Shown here one piece after another: positions 24,780 through 33,470 of a stretch of 64,000 bases of DNA. Numbering within the stretch: position 1 is the stretch's first letter; the number at the start of each line of letters is the position of its first letter. The stretch comes from Gemmiger formicilis. Lineage in GTDB: Bacteria > Bacillota > Clostridia > Oscillospirales > Ruminococcaceae. A model generated the notes under the pieces. That model saw nothing but the letters and a program-made list of their open reading frames with translations, did no database searches and was not told the origin of the DNA. Position numbers and translations under genes: made by a program. The stretch covers positions 1-64,000 of the forward strand of contig NZ_JACJJP010000003.1 of the NCBI RefSeq assembly GCF_016900095.1, written 5' to 3'.

Positions 24780-25950
24780 GTTGAGCAAGCAATCCCCCAT
24801 TCTGATCACCGGAGCGGGCGGCTTTGTGGGCCGCAATCTGGTGGCCACCCTGCAAACCCGGGGCTATACCGACCTGATGCTGTTCGAGAAGGACGACACC
24901 CCCGAGACCCTGGCGGAATACTGCCGCCGGGCCGCTTTTGTGGTGCATCTGGCGGGCATCAACCGCCCCAAGGACCCCAGTGAATTCTACACCGGCAATG
25001 CCGGACTCACCGACACCATGCTGTCTTTGCTGGAAGAAGCAGGCAGTCAAGCCCCGGTGCTGGTCACCTCCAGCATCCAGGCGGCGCTGGATAACGATTA
25101 CGGCAAGAGCAAGCTGCAGGCCGAACAGGCCATCTTTGCCCACGGCCAGCGCACCGGCGCCCCGGTGTTCGTCTTCCGGATGGAGGGCGTCTTCGGCAAA
25201 TGGTGCCGTCCCAACTACAACAGTGTGGTGGCCACCTTCTGCCACAATGTGGCCAATGGGCTTCCCATCCAGGTGCGGGACCCCGCCTATTCCCTGCCCT
25301 TGGTCTACATTGATGACGTGGTGGCCTGCATTCTGGACGCCATGGAAAAGGGCGAAGCGGTGCGGGATGAGCAGAGTATCTGCCGCATTCATCCGGTACA
25401 CACCGTTACCCTGGGCCAATTGGCTGAGACCATTCAGGGTTTTGCCAAGGCACGGGGCGGCAAGGCGGCCGCAGCCCTGGGCACCGATGGGCTGCCCACC
25501 CTGGCAGTGCCCGACCTGGCCGACGGCAGTTTTGAGAAGAAGCTGTATTCCACCTATCTTTCCTATCTGCCCACCGACCAGTTTGCCTATGACCTGAACA
25601 TGCACTGCGACAACCGCGGCAGCTTTACCGAATTCCTGCGCACGCCGGAGCGCGGTCAGGTCAGCGTGAACATCTCTAAGCCCGGCATCGTCAAGGGAAA
25701 CCACTGGCACCACACCAAGAACGAAAAGTTCCTGGTGGTCAAGGGCGAGGGGGTCATCCGGTTCCGGCAGATCTTCTCCGACGAAGTCATCGAGTACCGC
25801 GTTTCCGGCGAGAAACTGCAGGTGGTGGACATTCCCTGCGGCTACACCCACAACATCGAGAATGTGGGTGACGGCGAGATGGTCACCGTGATGTGGGCCA
25901 ACGAAGCCTTTGACCCGGAGCATCCCGATACTTTTGCCATGCAAGTGTAA
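24766..25950 (+). CDS. capF: UDP-2-acetamido-2,6-dideoxy-hexulose C4 reductase, CapF type
   Basis: 394 residues, bimodular like CapF: an N-terminal short-chain dehydrogenase domain with TGAGGFVGRN (about 15-24) and a C-terminal cupin domain (about 280-394) with VKGNHWHHTKNEKFLVV. It reduces the CapE product to UDP-N-acetyl-6-deoxy-L-talosamine. ATG 24766 lies inside the end of capE, with AAGGAGG about 12 bases upstream, so translation is coupled. Confidence 0.9.
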   Translation: MASAELSKQSPILITGAGGFVGRNLVATLQTRGYTDLMLFEKDDTPETLAEYCRRAAFVVHLAGINRPKDPSEFYTGNAGLTDTMLSLLEEAGSQAPVLVTSSIQAALDNDYGKSKLQAEQAIFAHGQRTGAPVFVFRMEGVFGKWCRPNYNSVVATFCHNVANGLPIQVRDPAYSLPLVYIDDVVACILDAMEKGEAVRDEQSICRIHPVHTVTLGQLAETIQGFAKARGGKAAAALGTDGLPTLAVPDLADGSFEKKLYSTYLSYLPTDQFAYDLNMHCDNRGSFTEFLRTPERGQVSVNISKPGIVKGNHWHHTKNEKFLVVKGEGVIRFRQIFSDEVIEYRVSGEKLQVVDIPCGYTHNIENVGDGEMVTVMWANEAFDPEHPDTFAMQV

Positions 25951-25984
25951 CTGTATTTTTCTTTCCTGAAATTTGAGAAAAGAG

Positions 25985-26458
25985 ATGTTGGGCATGTCTG
26001 CGACGCGATTCATGGGTGTCCGGAACGCAATCACCAGGTTGTTTTCCACCGGATGGGGCATTCTGGGCAGTTTGTTTGCCTTCTGCGGTGCGATCAGTGC
26101 CATCGGCGCGCTGCTGGACCCTCTGCCGGAAAGGGTGGTTCTGAGCGTAGTCTTGTTGGTTCCTGCGGTGATTTTGCTGTCTGTACACGCCATCGCCCTG
26201 CACAAAGACCGTGTTCTGCTCCGGAAAGGACAAAAAGTTTCCGGCCAGGCACAGGGCATTCTGAACGGGGTACTGTTCCATTCAGGGCCTGTGGTTTACA
26301 CGCGGCATTTTTCCGTGCGGTTTCATTACACCGTAGACGGTGTCAGGTACACGGGCCGCAGCCGCTTTTATTGGATGGCCCCCATTCTGCCGCCCGACGG
26401 ACATCTGACCGTCTTTGTGGATCCCGCAAATCCGCAGCGCTGTGCGGTGGATTTGTAG
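25985..26458 (+). CDS. Small membrane protein, DUF3592-like
   Basis: About 157 residues with two hydrophobic segments near the N-terminus (about 18-39 and 45-65), followed by a beta-rich soluble domain. VRFHYTVDGVRYTGRSRFYW and FVDPANPQRC are typical of DUF3592 proteins. Function unknown. It sits between capF and capG, where such an insert is not usual. ATG 25985 and ATG 25994 are both possible; neither has a strong ribosome binding site. Confidence 0.65.
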   Translation: MLGMSATRFMGVRNAITRLFSTGWGILGSLFAFCGAISAIGALLDPLPERVVLSVVLLVPAVILLSVHAIALHKDRVLLRKGQKVSGQAQGILNGVLFHSGPVVYTRHFSVRFHYTVDGVRYTGRSRFYWMAPILPPDGHLTVFVDPANPQRCAVDL

Positions 26459-26513
26459 GTCGTCTGACCGGCGCCCACCGTCTGCGATAAAAAATGACAA
26501 GGATTGCTGTACT

Positions 26514-27653
26514 ATGAAAAAACTGAGACTTATGACCATCATCGGTACACGGCCGGAGATCATCCGGCTGAGTGCCGTCATCAAGAAGTGCGACAAGTAT
26601 TTTGATCAGATTCTGGTGCACACGGGTCAGAACTACGACTACACCCTGAATCAGATTTTCTTTGAAGATCTGGGCCTGCGGGCGCCGGATTTCTATCTGG
26701 ATGCCGTGGGCAAGGACCTGGGCGAGACCATCGGCAACATCATTGCCAAGAGCTATGCCCTGATGGTGGAGCAGAAACCCGACGCCCTGCTGATCCTGGG
26801 CGACACCAACAGCTGCCTGTCCGCCATCGGCGCCAAGCGGCTGCACATTCCCATCTTCCACATGGAAGCCGGCAACCGCTGCTTTGACGAGTGCCTGCCC
26901 GAAGAGACCAACCGCCGCATTGTGGACCACATTGCGGACGTGAACATGTGCTATTCTGAGCATGCCCGCCGGTATCTGAACGCCGAAGGCACCGCCAAGG
27001 AGCGCACCTTTGTCACCGGCAGTCCCATGGCCGAAGTGCTGCACGCCAACCTGGAAAAGATTGAGGCCAGCGATGTGCTGGAGCGCCTGGGCATGGAGCC
27101 GCACAAATACATGCTGCTGTCCGCCCACCGGGAGGAAAACATCGATACCGAGAAAAACTTTATCGATCTGTTCACCTCTATCAACCATCTGGCCGAAACC
27201 TACAACATGCCTATTCTGTATTCCTGCCATCCCCGCAGCCGCAAGCGCCTGGATGCCATGGGATTTGCCCTGGATCCTCGGGTGAAGCTGCATGAACCCC
27301 TGGGCTTCCACGACTACAACCACCTGCAGATGAACGCCTTCTGTGTGGTGAGTGACTCCGGCACTCTGCCGGAAGAATCCAGCTTCTTCCTCAGCGTGGG
27401 GCATCCCTTCCCCGCCGTCTGCATCCGCACATCCACCGAACGGCCGGAAGCCCTGGACAAGGGCTGCTTTGTGCTGGCCGGCATTGCGGAAGGCGGCGTG
27501 GAGCAGGCTGTGGCCACCGCCGTGGCCATGAACGCCAACGGGGACAACGGGATTCCGGTGCCCTACTACACCGAGGATGTGTCCAACAAGGTCGTGAAGA
27601 TCATTCAGAGCTACACCGGTGTGGTCAACAAGATGGTGTGGCGCAAACAATAA
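26514..27653 (+). CDS. capG: UDP-N-acetyl-L-talosamine/UDP-GlcNAc 2-epimerase (CapG/WecB family)
   Basis: 379 residues of the non-hydrolysing UDP-GlcNAc 2-epimerase fold: TIIGTRPEIIRLS opening, the HMEAGNRCFDECLPEE segment, SAHREEN and SDSGTLPEES. With CapE and CapF in the same operon it most likely performs the last step to UDP-N-acetyl-L-fucosamine. A generic WecB (UDP-ManNAc) role is the alternative and cannot be excluded by motifs alone. AAGGA lies before the ATG. Confidence 0.85.
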   Translation: MKKLRLMTIIGTRPEIIRLSAVIKKCDKYFDQILVHTGQNYDYTLNQIFFEDLGLRAPDFYLDAVGKDLGETIGNIIAKSYALMVEQKPDALLILGDTNSCLSAIGAKRLHIPIFHMEAGNRCFDECLPEETNRRIVDHIADVNMCYSEHARRYLNAEGTAKERTFVTGSPMAEVLHANLEKIEASDVLERLGMEPHKYMLLSAHREENIDTEKNFIDLFTSINHLAETYNMPILYSCHPRSRKRLDAMGFALDPRVKLHEPLGFHDYNHLQMNAFCVVSDSGTLPEESSFFLSVGHPFPAVCIRTSTERPEALDKGCFVLAGIAEGGVEQAVATAVAMNANGDNGIPVPYYTEDVSNKVVKIIQSYTGVVNKMVWRKQ

Positions 27654-27675
27654 GGAAAGGGCGTGGGGTTTCCCG

Positions 27676-28902
27676 ATGCCGAAAAAGCGAATTCTGGTGG
27701 TGACCCAGCACTTCTGGCCGGAGAACTTCCGCATCAACGACATTGTGGAAGGGTTTCTGGCCGACGGGCTGGAGGTGGACGTGCTGTGCGGTCTGCCCAA
27801 CTACCCCAAGGGCGAATGGTTCGACGGCTACGGCCCCCATGGTCCTTTTGAAGAGCATTACAAAACTGCCCAGGTGTTCCGCGCCAAGGAATGGCCCCGC
27901 CGCGGCAATACCAGCGTGAATATTTTTCTCAATTATGTCAGCTGGCCGCTGTATGCCGCCGGTGCCCTGAACCGTCTGCCCGGCGGGTATGACGCGGTGT
28001 TCTGCTTCAACACCAGCCCGGTGCTCATGTGCTGGCCGGCCATCCGGTATGCCCGGCGGCATCACATTCCCCTGACCAACTACGTGCTGGACATCTGGCC
28101 GGAAAACCTGTACAGTGTTTTACCGGTCAAGAACAAATTGATGCGAGGCATTGCCCAGGGTGTGAGCGACTGGCTGTACAAACGGTGTGACCGGCTGATT
28201 GCGATGAGCGATCTTTTGCAGCAGCGCCTGATGCAGCGCACCGGGAAAAGTTCCGCTCAGGTAGCGGTCATCCCGCAATACTGCGAGGATTTTTACGCCA
28301 AGCCGCTGATGGACGAAGATCTGCATGAACAGTTCGGCGGACAGTTCAATCTGGTATTTACCGGCACCTTTACCCCCGCCCAGAGCCTGGAAACGGTGAT
28401 TGAAGCGGTGGGGCTGGCCCGGCGGAACGGGGCCTATAAGCTGCATCTGCTTCTGGTGGGCGACGGCATGAGCCGGGCCGCCCTGGAACGGTTCGTAGAT
28501 GCCCACGATGCCCGGGGCTACGTTACATTTTACGGCAGCGTGCCGGCAGCGGATATTCCCCGCTTCACCGAGCTGGCCGACGCCCTGATCGTTTCCCTGT
28601 CCGACTCCCCCGACCTGGGCCTGACCGTGCCCGCCAAGGTGGCCAGCTACATGGCTGCCGGCAAACCGGTGCTGGCCAGCATGGACGGTGCCGGGTTTGC
28701 CGCCGTACAGGCGGCGGGCGGGCTTTCCAGCCCGGCCTGTGATGCTGCTGCCCTGGCCGCCAACCTGAACCGGTTGTATACCATGAAACCGGACGACCGC
28801 GCCGAGATGGGCCGTCTGGCCAAGGAATACTATCTGGCCCACTACCGCCGGGCAGAGCTGCTGCGTCGGCTGGAAGAATTCATCCTGAACGGAACGGTCT
28901 GA
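27676..28902 (+). CDS. GT4-family glycosyltransferase, WbuB-like
   Basis: 408 residues, GT-B fold. The N-terminal domain opens RILVVTQHFWPENFRINDI and the C-terminal nucleotide-sugar half has VFTGTFTPAQSLETVIEA and a variant of the E-x7-E region (PDLGLTVPAKVASYMAAGKPV). It resembles WbuB-type enzymes that transfer L-FucNAc, consistent with the capEFG genes upstream. The acceptor is unknown. The ribosome binding site is weak (AAGGAAAGG 15 bases upstream). Confidence 0.85.
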   Translation: MPKKRILVVTQHFWPENFRINDIVEGFLADGLEVDVLCGLPNYPKGEWFDGYGPHGPFEEHYKTAQVFRAKEWPRRGNTSVNIFLNYVSWPLYAAGALNRLPGGYDAVFCFNTSPVLMCWPAIRYARRHHIPLTNYVLDIWPENLYSVLPVKNKLMRGIAQGVSDWLYKRCDRLIAMSDLLQQRLMQRTGKSSAQVAVIPQYCEDFYAKPLMDEDLHEQFGGQFNLVFTGTFTPAQSLETVIEAVGLARRNGAYKLHLLLVGDGMSRAALERFVDAHDARGYVTFYGSVPAADIPRFTELADALIVSLSDSPDLGLTVPAKVASYMAAGKPVLASMDGAGFAAVQAAGGLSSPACDAAALAANLNRLYTMKPDDRAEMGRLAKEYYLAHYRRAELLRRLEEFILNGTV

Positions 28903-28963
28903 GCCGTGATTCCGGACCCGGCTGTGTTTTGGCCCGGGTCCGATAAAGACATGAGGTGTTGTT

Positions 28964-29686
28964 TTGCAAACCAAAGCCAAGATTCTGGTGTTGATTCCCT
29001 GCTATAACGAGGAAGCCAACATCGTCAAGACTGTGGAACGTCTGCGGGAGCTGTGCCCCCAGGTGGATTATCTGGTCATCAATGACTGCTCCACTGACCG
29101 CAGTGCCGCCCTGCTGAAAGAGCACGGGTATGAATATCTGGACCTGCCGGTGAACCTGGGCATTGGCGGCGGCGTCCAGTGCGGGTATGTGTACGCTGTT
29201 GCCAACGACTACGATGTGACTGTGCAGATGGACGGCGACGGGCAGCACGACCCTGCCTATCTGATGGACATTGTCACCCCTGTGCTGAACGGCGAACTGG
29301 ACATGTGCATCGGCAGCCGGTTCATCCGTCACGAAGGCTTTCAGACCAGTTTCATGCGACGGGTGGGGATCCGGTTTCTCAGCGGCATGATTTTTCTGCT
29401 CTGCGGGCAGCGACTGCTGGACGTGACCAGCGGATTTCGCGCCACCGGGCGGGCTATGACCGCATATTTTGCCCGGAACTATGCAGCTGATTACCCAGAG
29501 CCCGAATCCAACCTGGCGGCCTGTCTGGCCGGCTTCCGGGTGGGCGAAGCGCCGGTGATCATGCAGGAGCGCCAGGGCGGCGTTTCCAGCATTTCCAGCT
29601 TCAAGAGTGCGTACTACATGATCAAGGTTTCTCTCTCGCTGATCATTGACCGGCTGTCCATCAAAAAGATTCACTACCGGTCGTAA
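28964..29686 (+). CDS. GT2-family glycosyltransferase, DPM1-like
   Basis: 240 residues with the GT-A fold of the dolichyl-phosphate mannosyltransferase-like group: LVLIPCYNEEANI, VINDCSTDRS, and the metal site QMDGDGQHDP (about 88-97). No C-terminal membrane domain, so cytoplasmic or peripheral. It may glycosylate a lipid carrier or side chain. The start is TTG 28964, six bases after GAGGTG. The downstream small DUF2304 membrane protein is its usual partner. Confidence 0.85.
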   Translation: MQTKAKILVLIPCYNEEANIVKTVERLRELCPQVDYLVINDCSTDRSAALLKEHGYEYLDLPVNLGIGGGVQCGYVYAVANDYDVTVQMDGDGQHDPAYLMDIVTPVLNGELDMCIGSRFIRHEGFQTSFMRRVGIRFLSGMIFLLCGQRLLDVTSGFRATGRAMTAYFARNYAADYPEPESNLAACLAGFRVGEAPVIMQERQGGVSSISSFKSAYYMIKVSLSLIIDRLSIKKIHYRS

Positions 29687-29729
29687 CGTTTTCTGCGGCT
29701 ACCACACTACTATTTTGAGGGGTGACCCT

Positions 29730-30113
29730 ATGTCAGATAAATTTCAGGCTTTTATGATCCTGGGTGCCTTGGTGCTTCTGGTCATTATCTTTGTACTGCT
29801 CAAGCACGGCAAAATGACGGTGAAATACAGCCTATTATGGCTGTGTCTTTCTCTGGTGCTGCTGGTGTTTGCCCTGTTCCCGTATGTGGTATATGTACTG
29901 CGGGATCTGATGGGCGTGGAAATGCCGGTGAACCTGGTATTCATGCTCATGTTCTGCTTTGTGCTGCTGGTGCTGCTGTCCCTGAGCATTGCCATCAGCC
30001 AGCTGGCCGAAAAATCCAAACGGCTGACCCAGGCAAACGCGATTCTGGAAAAGCGGGTACGGGAGCTGGAAAAGGCTCTTGGAACCCCCACCGACAATAC
30101 CCCCGACCATTGA
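29730..30113 (+). CDS. DUF2304 membrane protein
   Basis: 127 residues: three hydrophobic segments (about 7-25, 33-57, 66-88) followed by a charged C-terminal coiled-coil helix (EKSKRLTQANAILEKRVRELEKAL). DUF2304 proteins nearly always follow GT2 enzymes like the one upstream and probably anchor them or help lipid-linked sugar handling. The function has not been established as far as I know. ATG 29730 follows GAGGGGTG. Confidence 0.8.
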   Translation: MSDKFQAFMILGALVLLVIIFVLLKHGKMTVKYSLLWLCLSLVLLVFALFPYVVYVLRDLMGVEMPVNLVFMLMFCFVLLVLLSLSIAISQLAEKSKRLTQANAILEKRVRELEKALGTPTDNTPDH

Positions 30114-30147
30114 TTGCGGCATTGATTTGAGGATGGTGTAAAAAGGA

Positions 30148-31608
30148 ATGACGATAACCTCCCTGTTGTATCTGGGCTTTTTTGCGGCGGTGGCCTTGGT
30201 TCACTATGCCCTGCCCCGGGTGGTCCGGCCGTATTTTCTGTTGGCGGCTAACTATGCTTTTTATTGCTATGATGTTTCCAACCGCCCGCTGGCCTTGGTG
30301 CTGGCCGGTGCCACCCTGCTGACCTGGGTCTGCGGGCTGGTCATCGGCAAAAGCCGCTCCAAAGTTTTGCGGGTGGTCTTTTTGTTATTGGCCATCGCCG
30401 GCGGCGTGGGCATTCTTCTGTATTACAAGTACTGGAACCTGCTGGCCGACGCGGTGGCCGGCGTTACCGGTATCACACCCTATCATCTGGACCTGATCAC
30501 CCCGCTGGGGCTGAGCTACTTTACTTTTGCGGCACTGAGCTACAGCATCGATGTGTTCAAGAAGCGCTGCAAGGTGGAACCGAATCTGCTGCACTATGCC
30601 ATGTTTGTCAGCTTCTTCCCCACCATGATCACCGGTCCCATTGAGCGGTACCCTCATCTGCGTCCGCAGATCAAAAAGCCCCGCCGGTTCAGCTATACCC
30701 GCTGTGCAGGCGGCGCCTTCCGGATTCTGTGGGGTTACACCAAAAAGATGGTGATTGCGGACAATATCAGCCTGTATACCAGTTTTGTGTATACCACCCC
30801 GGATACCATGAACGGCCCCAATCTGCTGGCGGCCAGCATTCTGTTTGCCCTGCAGCTGTACATGGATTTTTCCGGCTGCTGCGACATTGCCCTGGGCGTG
30901 GCGCGGATTCTGGGATACGATCTGATCGAAAACTTCAACAGTCCCTTTGAGTCCACCAGTTTCAGCGAATTCTGGACCAAGTGGCATATCAGCATGACAG
31001 GCTGGTTCCGGGATTATATTTACTTTCCCCTGGGCGGCAGCCGCTGCTGCATGCCTCGGCGGCTGATGAATGTGGTGATTGTGTTCCTGGTTTCCGGACT
31101 GTGGCACGGCGCCGACTGGCGGTATCTCATGTGGGGTCTGGCCTGCGGTGTGCTGTGCGCTTTCGGACGGCTGACCGCCGGTGTCCGCAAGAAAATCTGG
31201 AAGTATAATCCCCTGTATTGGGCCGACTGGTGCCGGGTTCTGATTCAGCGGATATTTGTGTTTTTGCTGTTTGTGGCAACCCTGGTCTTTTTTGCCAGCG
31301 CTCTGTACAACGCCGACCCCTACGGCGTGTACGCCGGTATCTTCCAGGGCTGGCAGGGCGGTATCGCCCCCGCCTGGGACAGCGTGCGTACCCTGCTGCA
31401 TGACAGCGGCATCGATGGCCGCCTGCCGGTGGTGCTGACCTGCGCTTCGGCCATTGTGCTGGCAGCGGAAAGCCAGGGCCGCAACGTGGCCCGCTGGATC
31501 CGCGCCCAGAACTTTGCTTTGCGCTGGACCCTGTATTATGCGGCGGCTGCGGCGCTGCTGTTCTTCGGCGCTTTTGGCCAGAGCGCATTTATCTATCAGC
31601 AATTCTGA
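30148..31608 (+). CDS. MBOAT-family membrane O-acyltransferase (AlgI/DltB type)
   Basis: 486 residues with about ten membrane segments. The family core is present: PIERYPHL, QLYMDFSGCCDIALG, FWTKWHISMTGWFRDYIYFPLGG, and the catalytic histidine in SGLWHGADWRYLMWG (His at about 315). It passes an acyl (usually acetyl) group across the membrane to an exported glycan. The adjacent SGNH-like gene is the usual partner that completes the transfer. Likely target: the polymer built by the capEFG cluster. Confidence 0.9.
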   Translation: MTITSLLYLGFFAAVALVHYALPRVVRPYFLLAANYAFYCYDVSNRPLALVLAGATLLTWVCGLVIGKSRSKVLRVVFLLLAIAGGVGILLYYKYWNLLADAVAGVTGITPYHLDLITPLGLSYFTFAALSYSIDVFKKRCKVEPNLLHYAMFVSFFPTMITGPIERYPHLRPQIKKPRRFSYTRCAGGAFRILWGYTKKMVIADNISLYTSFVYTTPDTMNGPNLLAASILFALQLYMDFSGCCDIALGVARILGYDLIENFNSPFESTSFSEFWTKWHISMTGWFRDYIYFPLGGSRCCMPRRLMNVVIVFLVSGLWHGADWRYLMWGLACGVLCAFGRLTAGVRKKIWKYNPLYWADWCRVLIQRIFVFLLFVATLVFFASALYNADPYGVYAGIFQGWQGGIAPAWDSVRTLLHDSGIDGRLPVVLTCASAIVLAAESQGRNVARWIRAQNFALRWTLYYAAAAALLFFGAFGQSAFIYQQF

Positions 31609-31625
31609 GGAAGGAGCCTTTTCGC

Positions 31626-33029
31626 ATGGCACAACAATCCCCAACACCGATCCCCCAGCAGCCGAAACGCGTGCACCGTTCCGGCCGGGTGGCTGCGCCG
31701 GCGCGGCCGGCTCCCGCCAAGCCCAAGCGTCCGGGGCCCATCAAACGATTCTTCTACGGTCTGGCCCGCCGGGTATATTTCGGCGCCAAGACCGTCTCCC
31801 GTATTGTGCTGCTGCTTCCCATTCTGGTGTTCATGGTGTGGGTAAGCTACACCGTGGACCGCAGCGGTCTGTTCCAGGGGGAGCTGGCTCCCCGACGGAT
31901 TGTGGACCTGATGCTGCAGGGCTACGACGTGACCAACTTTGAATCCATGGATGAACGCCAGGTGGTGCAGCTCTATGCCCAGGATGTGCCCGAAACACCC
32001 CAGGTCATCGGCATCGGTTCCAGCCGGGTGCTGCAGTTCAACCGGGACCTGGTGGGCGTGGACAGCTTTTTCAACATGGGCGTCACCGGTGCCGACGTGC
32101 GGGACAACATGACCAGCTATTACAAGATGGTCACCTACGACAAGGCCCCCGAAGTGCTGATCTGGAGCGTGGATCCGTGGGTGTTCTACGGCAACGAGGC
32201 CGCTTATGACTACCGCGCCGATGCCGAGCTGTACAACGAATTTCTGACCAAGGTGCTGGGCGTGCCCACCGATTACGAGGAGCCCGACAAGGTGGAACTG
32301 TGGAAGGCGTTGGTGGAGCCGGCCTATTTCCAGGGAAATGTGGACTATTACGTCAAGAACCGCGGCCAGGATGTGGTGACCGACGACGACGGCAACACCA
32401 TCGAGTTCAATCCTGTCAGCGGTGACCCCTACGACCAGACCACCACCATCAAACGGTCGGACGGCAGCGTATTGTATGACACGGCTTTCCGCAACCAGAC
32501 CCAGGAGCAGATTCTTTCCCTGGCGGCGGCGGAAAGCACCACCTTCAACAGCGTACATATGGAAGGCTTCGACGCCATGAGCGACACCCAGATCAAGGCT
32601 TTTGAGGCGTTCATCGACTACGCCCACAGCCAGGGCACCACGGTGATTCTGGTGCTTTCCCCCTGGCATCCCTTCCTGTACAATTATCTGCTCAACGAAA
32701 CCGACCTGCACAAGGGATTCTTCCAGGTGGAACCCTGGCTGCGCCAGTACTGCGCCGAACACAATGTGCCCCTGTACGGCAGCTACGACCCCGAATGTAT
32801 CGAGGGGTTGGAGGAGATGGACTTTTTTGACGGACTGCACTGCAAGGATACCGGCATCAAGAAGTTCTTTCCCGGTGTGCCTGCCGTGCTGCAGGCCGTT
32901 GAAACTAACACCCTGCCCGACCCGCTGGCCGTAACGCCCCGCACCAGCCTGCCCACCGCCGAAGAAACGGCTGAGGGCGATGCCGCTGCTGAAAACGCCG
33001 ACGGCGCAACCGAGGAAAATGCCGCCTGA
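31626..33029 (+). CDS. Membrane-anchored SGNH-hydrolase-like protein, partner of the MBOAT acyltransferase
   Basis: 467 residues: a basic proline-rich cytoplasmic tail (about 1-55), one membrane segment (about 58-77), and an extracytoplasmic domain with SGNH-like blocks, namely the nucleophile in GIGSSRVLQF (about 136-145), an Asn in the following block, and D-G-L-H near the end (about 402-405). It resembles DltD/AlgJ-type acetyltransferase partners. The C-terminus is a low-complexity Ala/Glu/Thr tail. Last gene of the glycan operon; no clear terminator follows. Confidence 0.75.
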   Translation: MAQQSPTPIPQQPKRVHRSGRVAAPARPAPAKPKRPGPIKRFFYGLARRVYFGAKTVSRIVLLLPILVFMVWVSYTVDRSGLFQGELAPRRIVDLMLQGYDVTNFESMDERQVVQLYAQDVPETPQVIGIGSSRVLQFNRDLVGVDSFFNMGVTGADVRDNMTSYYKMVTYDKAPEVLIWSVDPWVFYGNEAAYDYRADAELYNEFLTKVLGVPTDYEEPDKVELWKALVEPAYFQGNVDYYVKNRGQDVVTDDDGNTIEFNPVSGDPYDQTTTIKRSDGSVLYDTAFRNQTQEQILSLAAAESTTFNSVHMEGFDAMSDTQIKAFEAFIDYAHSQGTTVILVLSPWHPFLYNYLLNETDLHKGFFQVEPWLRQYCAEHNVPLYGSYDPECIEGLEEMDFFDGLHCKDTGIKKFFPGVPAVLQAVETNTLPDPLAVTPRTSLPTAEETAEGDAAAENADGATEENAA

Positions 33030-33068
33030 TATTCTCCTCTCTTTTTAGCCAAAAGCGTCTGAGAACGC

Positions 33069-33097
33069 TTGACAGATTTTATGAAATCTGTTACACT
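33069..33097 (+). promoter_or_regulatory. Promoter of the leu operon with an embedded palindrome
   Basis: TTGACA (33069-33074), 17-base spacer, TACACT (33092-33097). The spacer and the end of the -35 box form a perfect 8-4-8 palindrome, ACAGATTT-TATG-AAATCTGT (33072-33091). This is a likely repressor operator, since bound protein would cover both promoter boxes. A second small inverted repeat (AAGCGT/ACGCTT, 33053-33070) touches the -35. Confidence 0.75.
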
Positions 33098-33120
33098 TGG
33101 CATTGTTATCAAATGAAAAT

Positions 33121-33427
33121 GCGTTGACGGGGAAAAAGCAGTACCAGTTTCCAGCTACAGAGAGCCGCCGGGTGGTGTAAGGCGGTGCGGACGGTATGGC
33201 GTCACTGGCCCCTGAGCAGCCGGGTTGAGCGGCCAACGGCCGTTAGGTCCGGACGGAATCCTGACCGTTATCATGCAGGCGCGATTCGCCCCGACAAACG
33301 GGCCGATCGTACAGAGGGGCCGACCCCGTTTCCGGGTCGGCAATGAGAGTGGTACCGCGGGTACGGCATAACAAACGCTACTTCCCGTCTCTCAAAGGCA
33401 ACATTGCCTTTGAGGGACGGTTTTTTA
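33121..33427 (+). promoter_or_regulatory. T-box leader of the leucine operon
   Basis: tRNA-sensing transcription attenuator. Visible parts: the start of stem I with AGTA-type bulge (33121-33145), an AGAG...GGTGG region (33158-33175), a specifier region GGAATCCTGACCG (33256-33268) with a Leu codon CTG at 33261-33263 followed by A, the T-box GTGGTACCGCGG (33349-33360), and the terminator. Uncharged tRNA-Leu would pair its codon and its 3' end, form the antiterminator (TGAGAG with CTCTC) and let leuACDB be read. The specifier assignment is inferred from downstream genes and local layout. Confidence 0.93.
33385..33427 (+). terminator. T-box regulated terminator
   Basis: CCGTC-CTCAAAGGCA / TGCCTTTGAG-GACGG long stem followed by six T; mutually exclusive with the T-box antiterminator. 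Confidence 0.92.
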
Positions 33428-33470
33428 TTTGTCCTTCAAAGGCCACACACCCTGAAGGAGGCAAACTATT

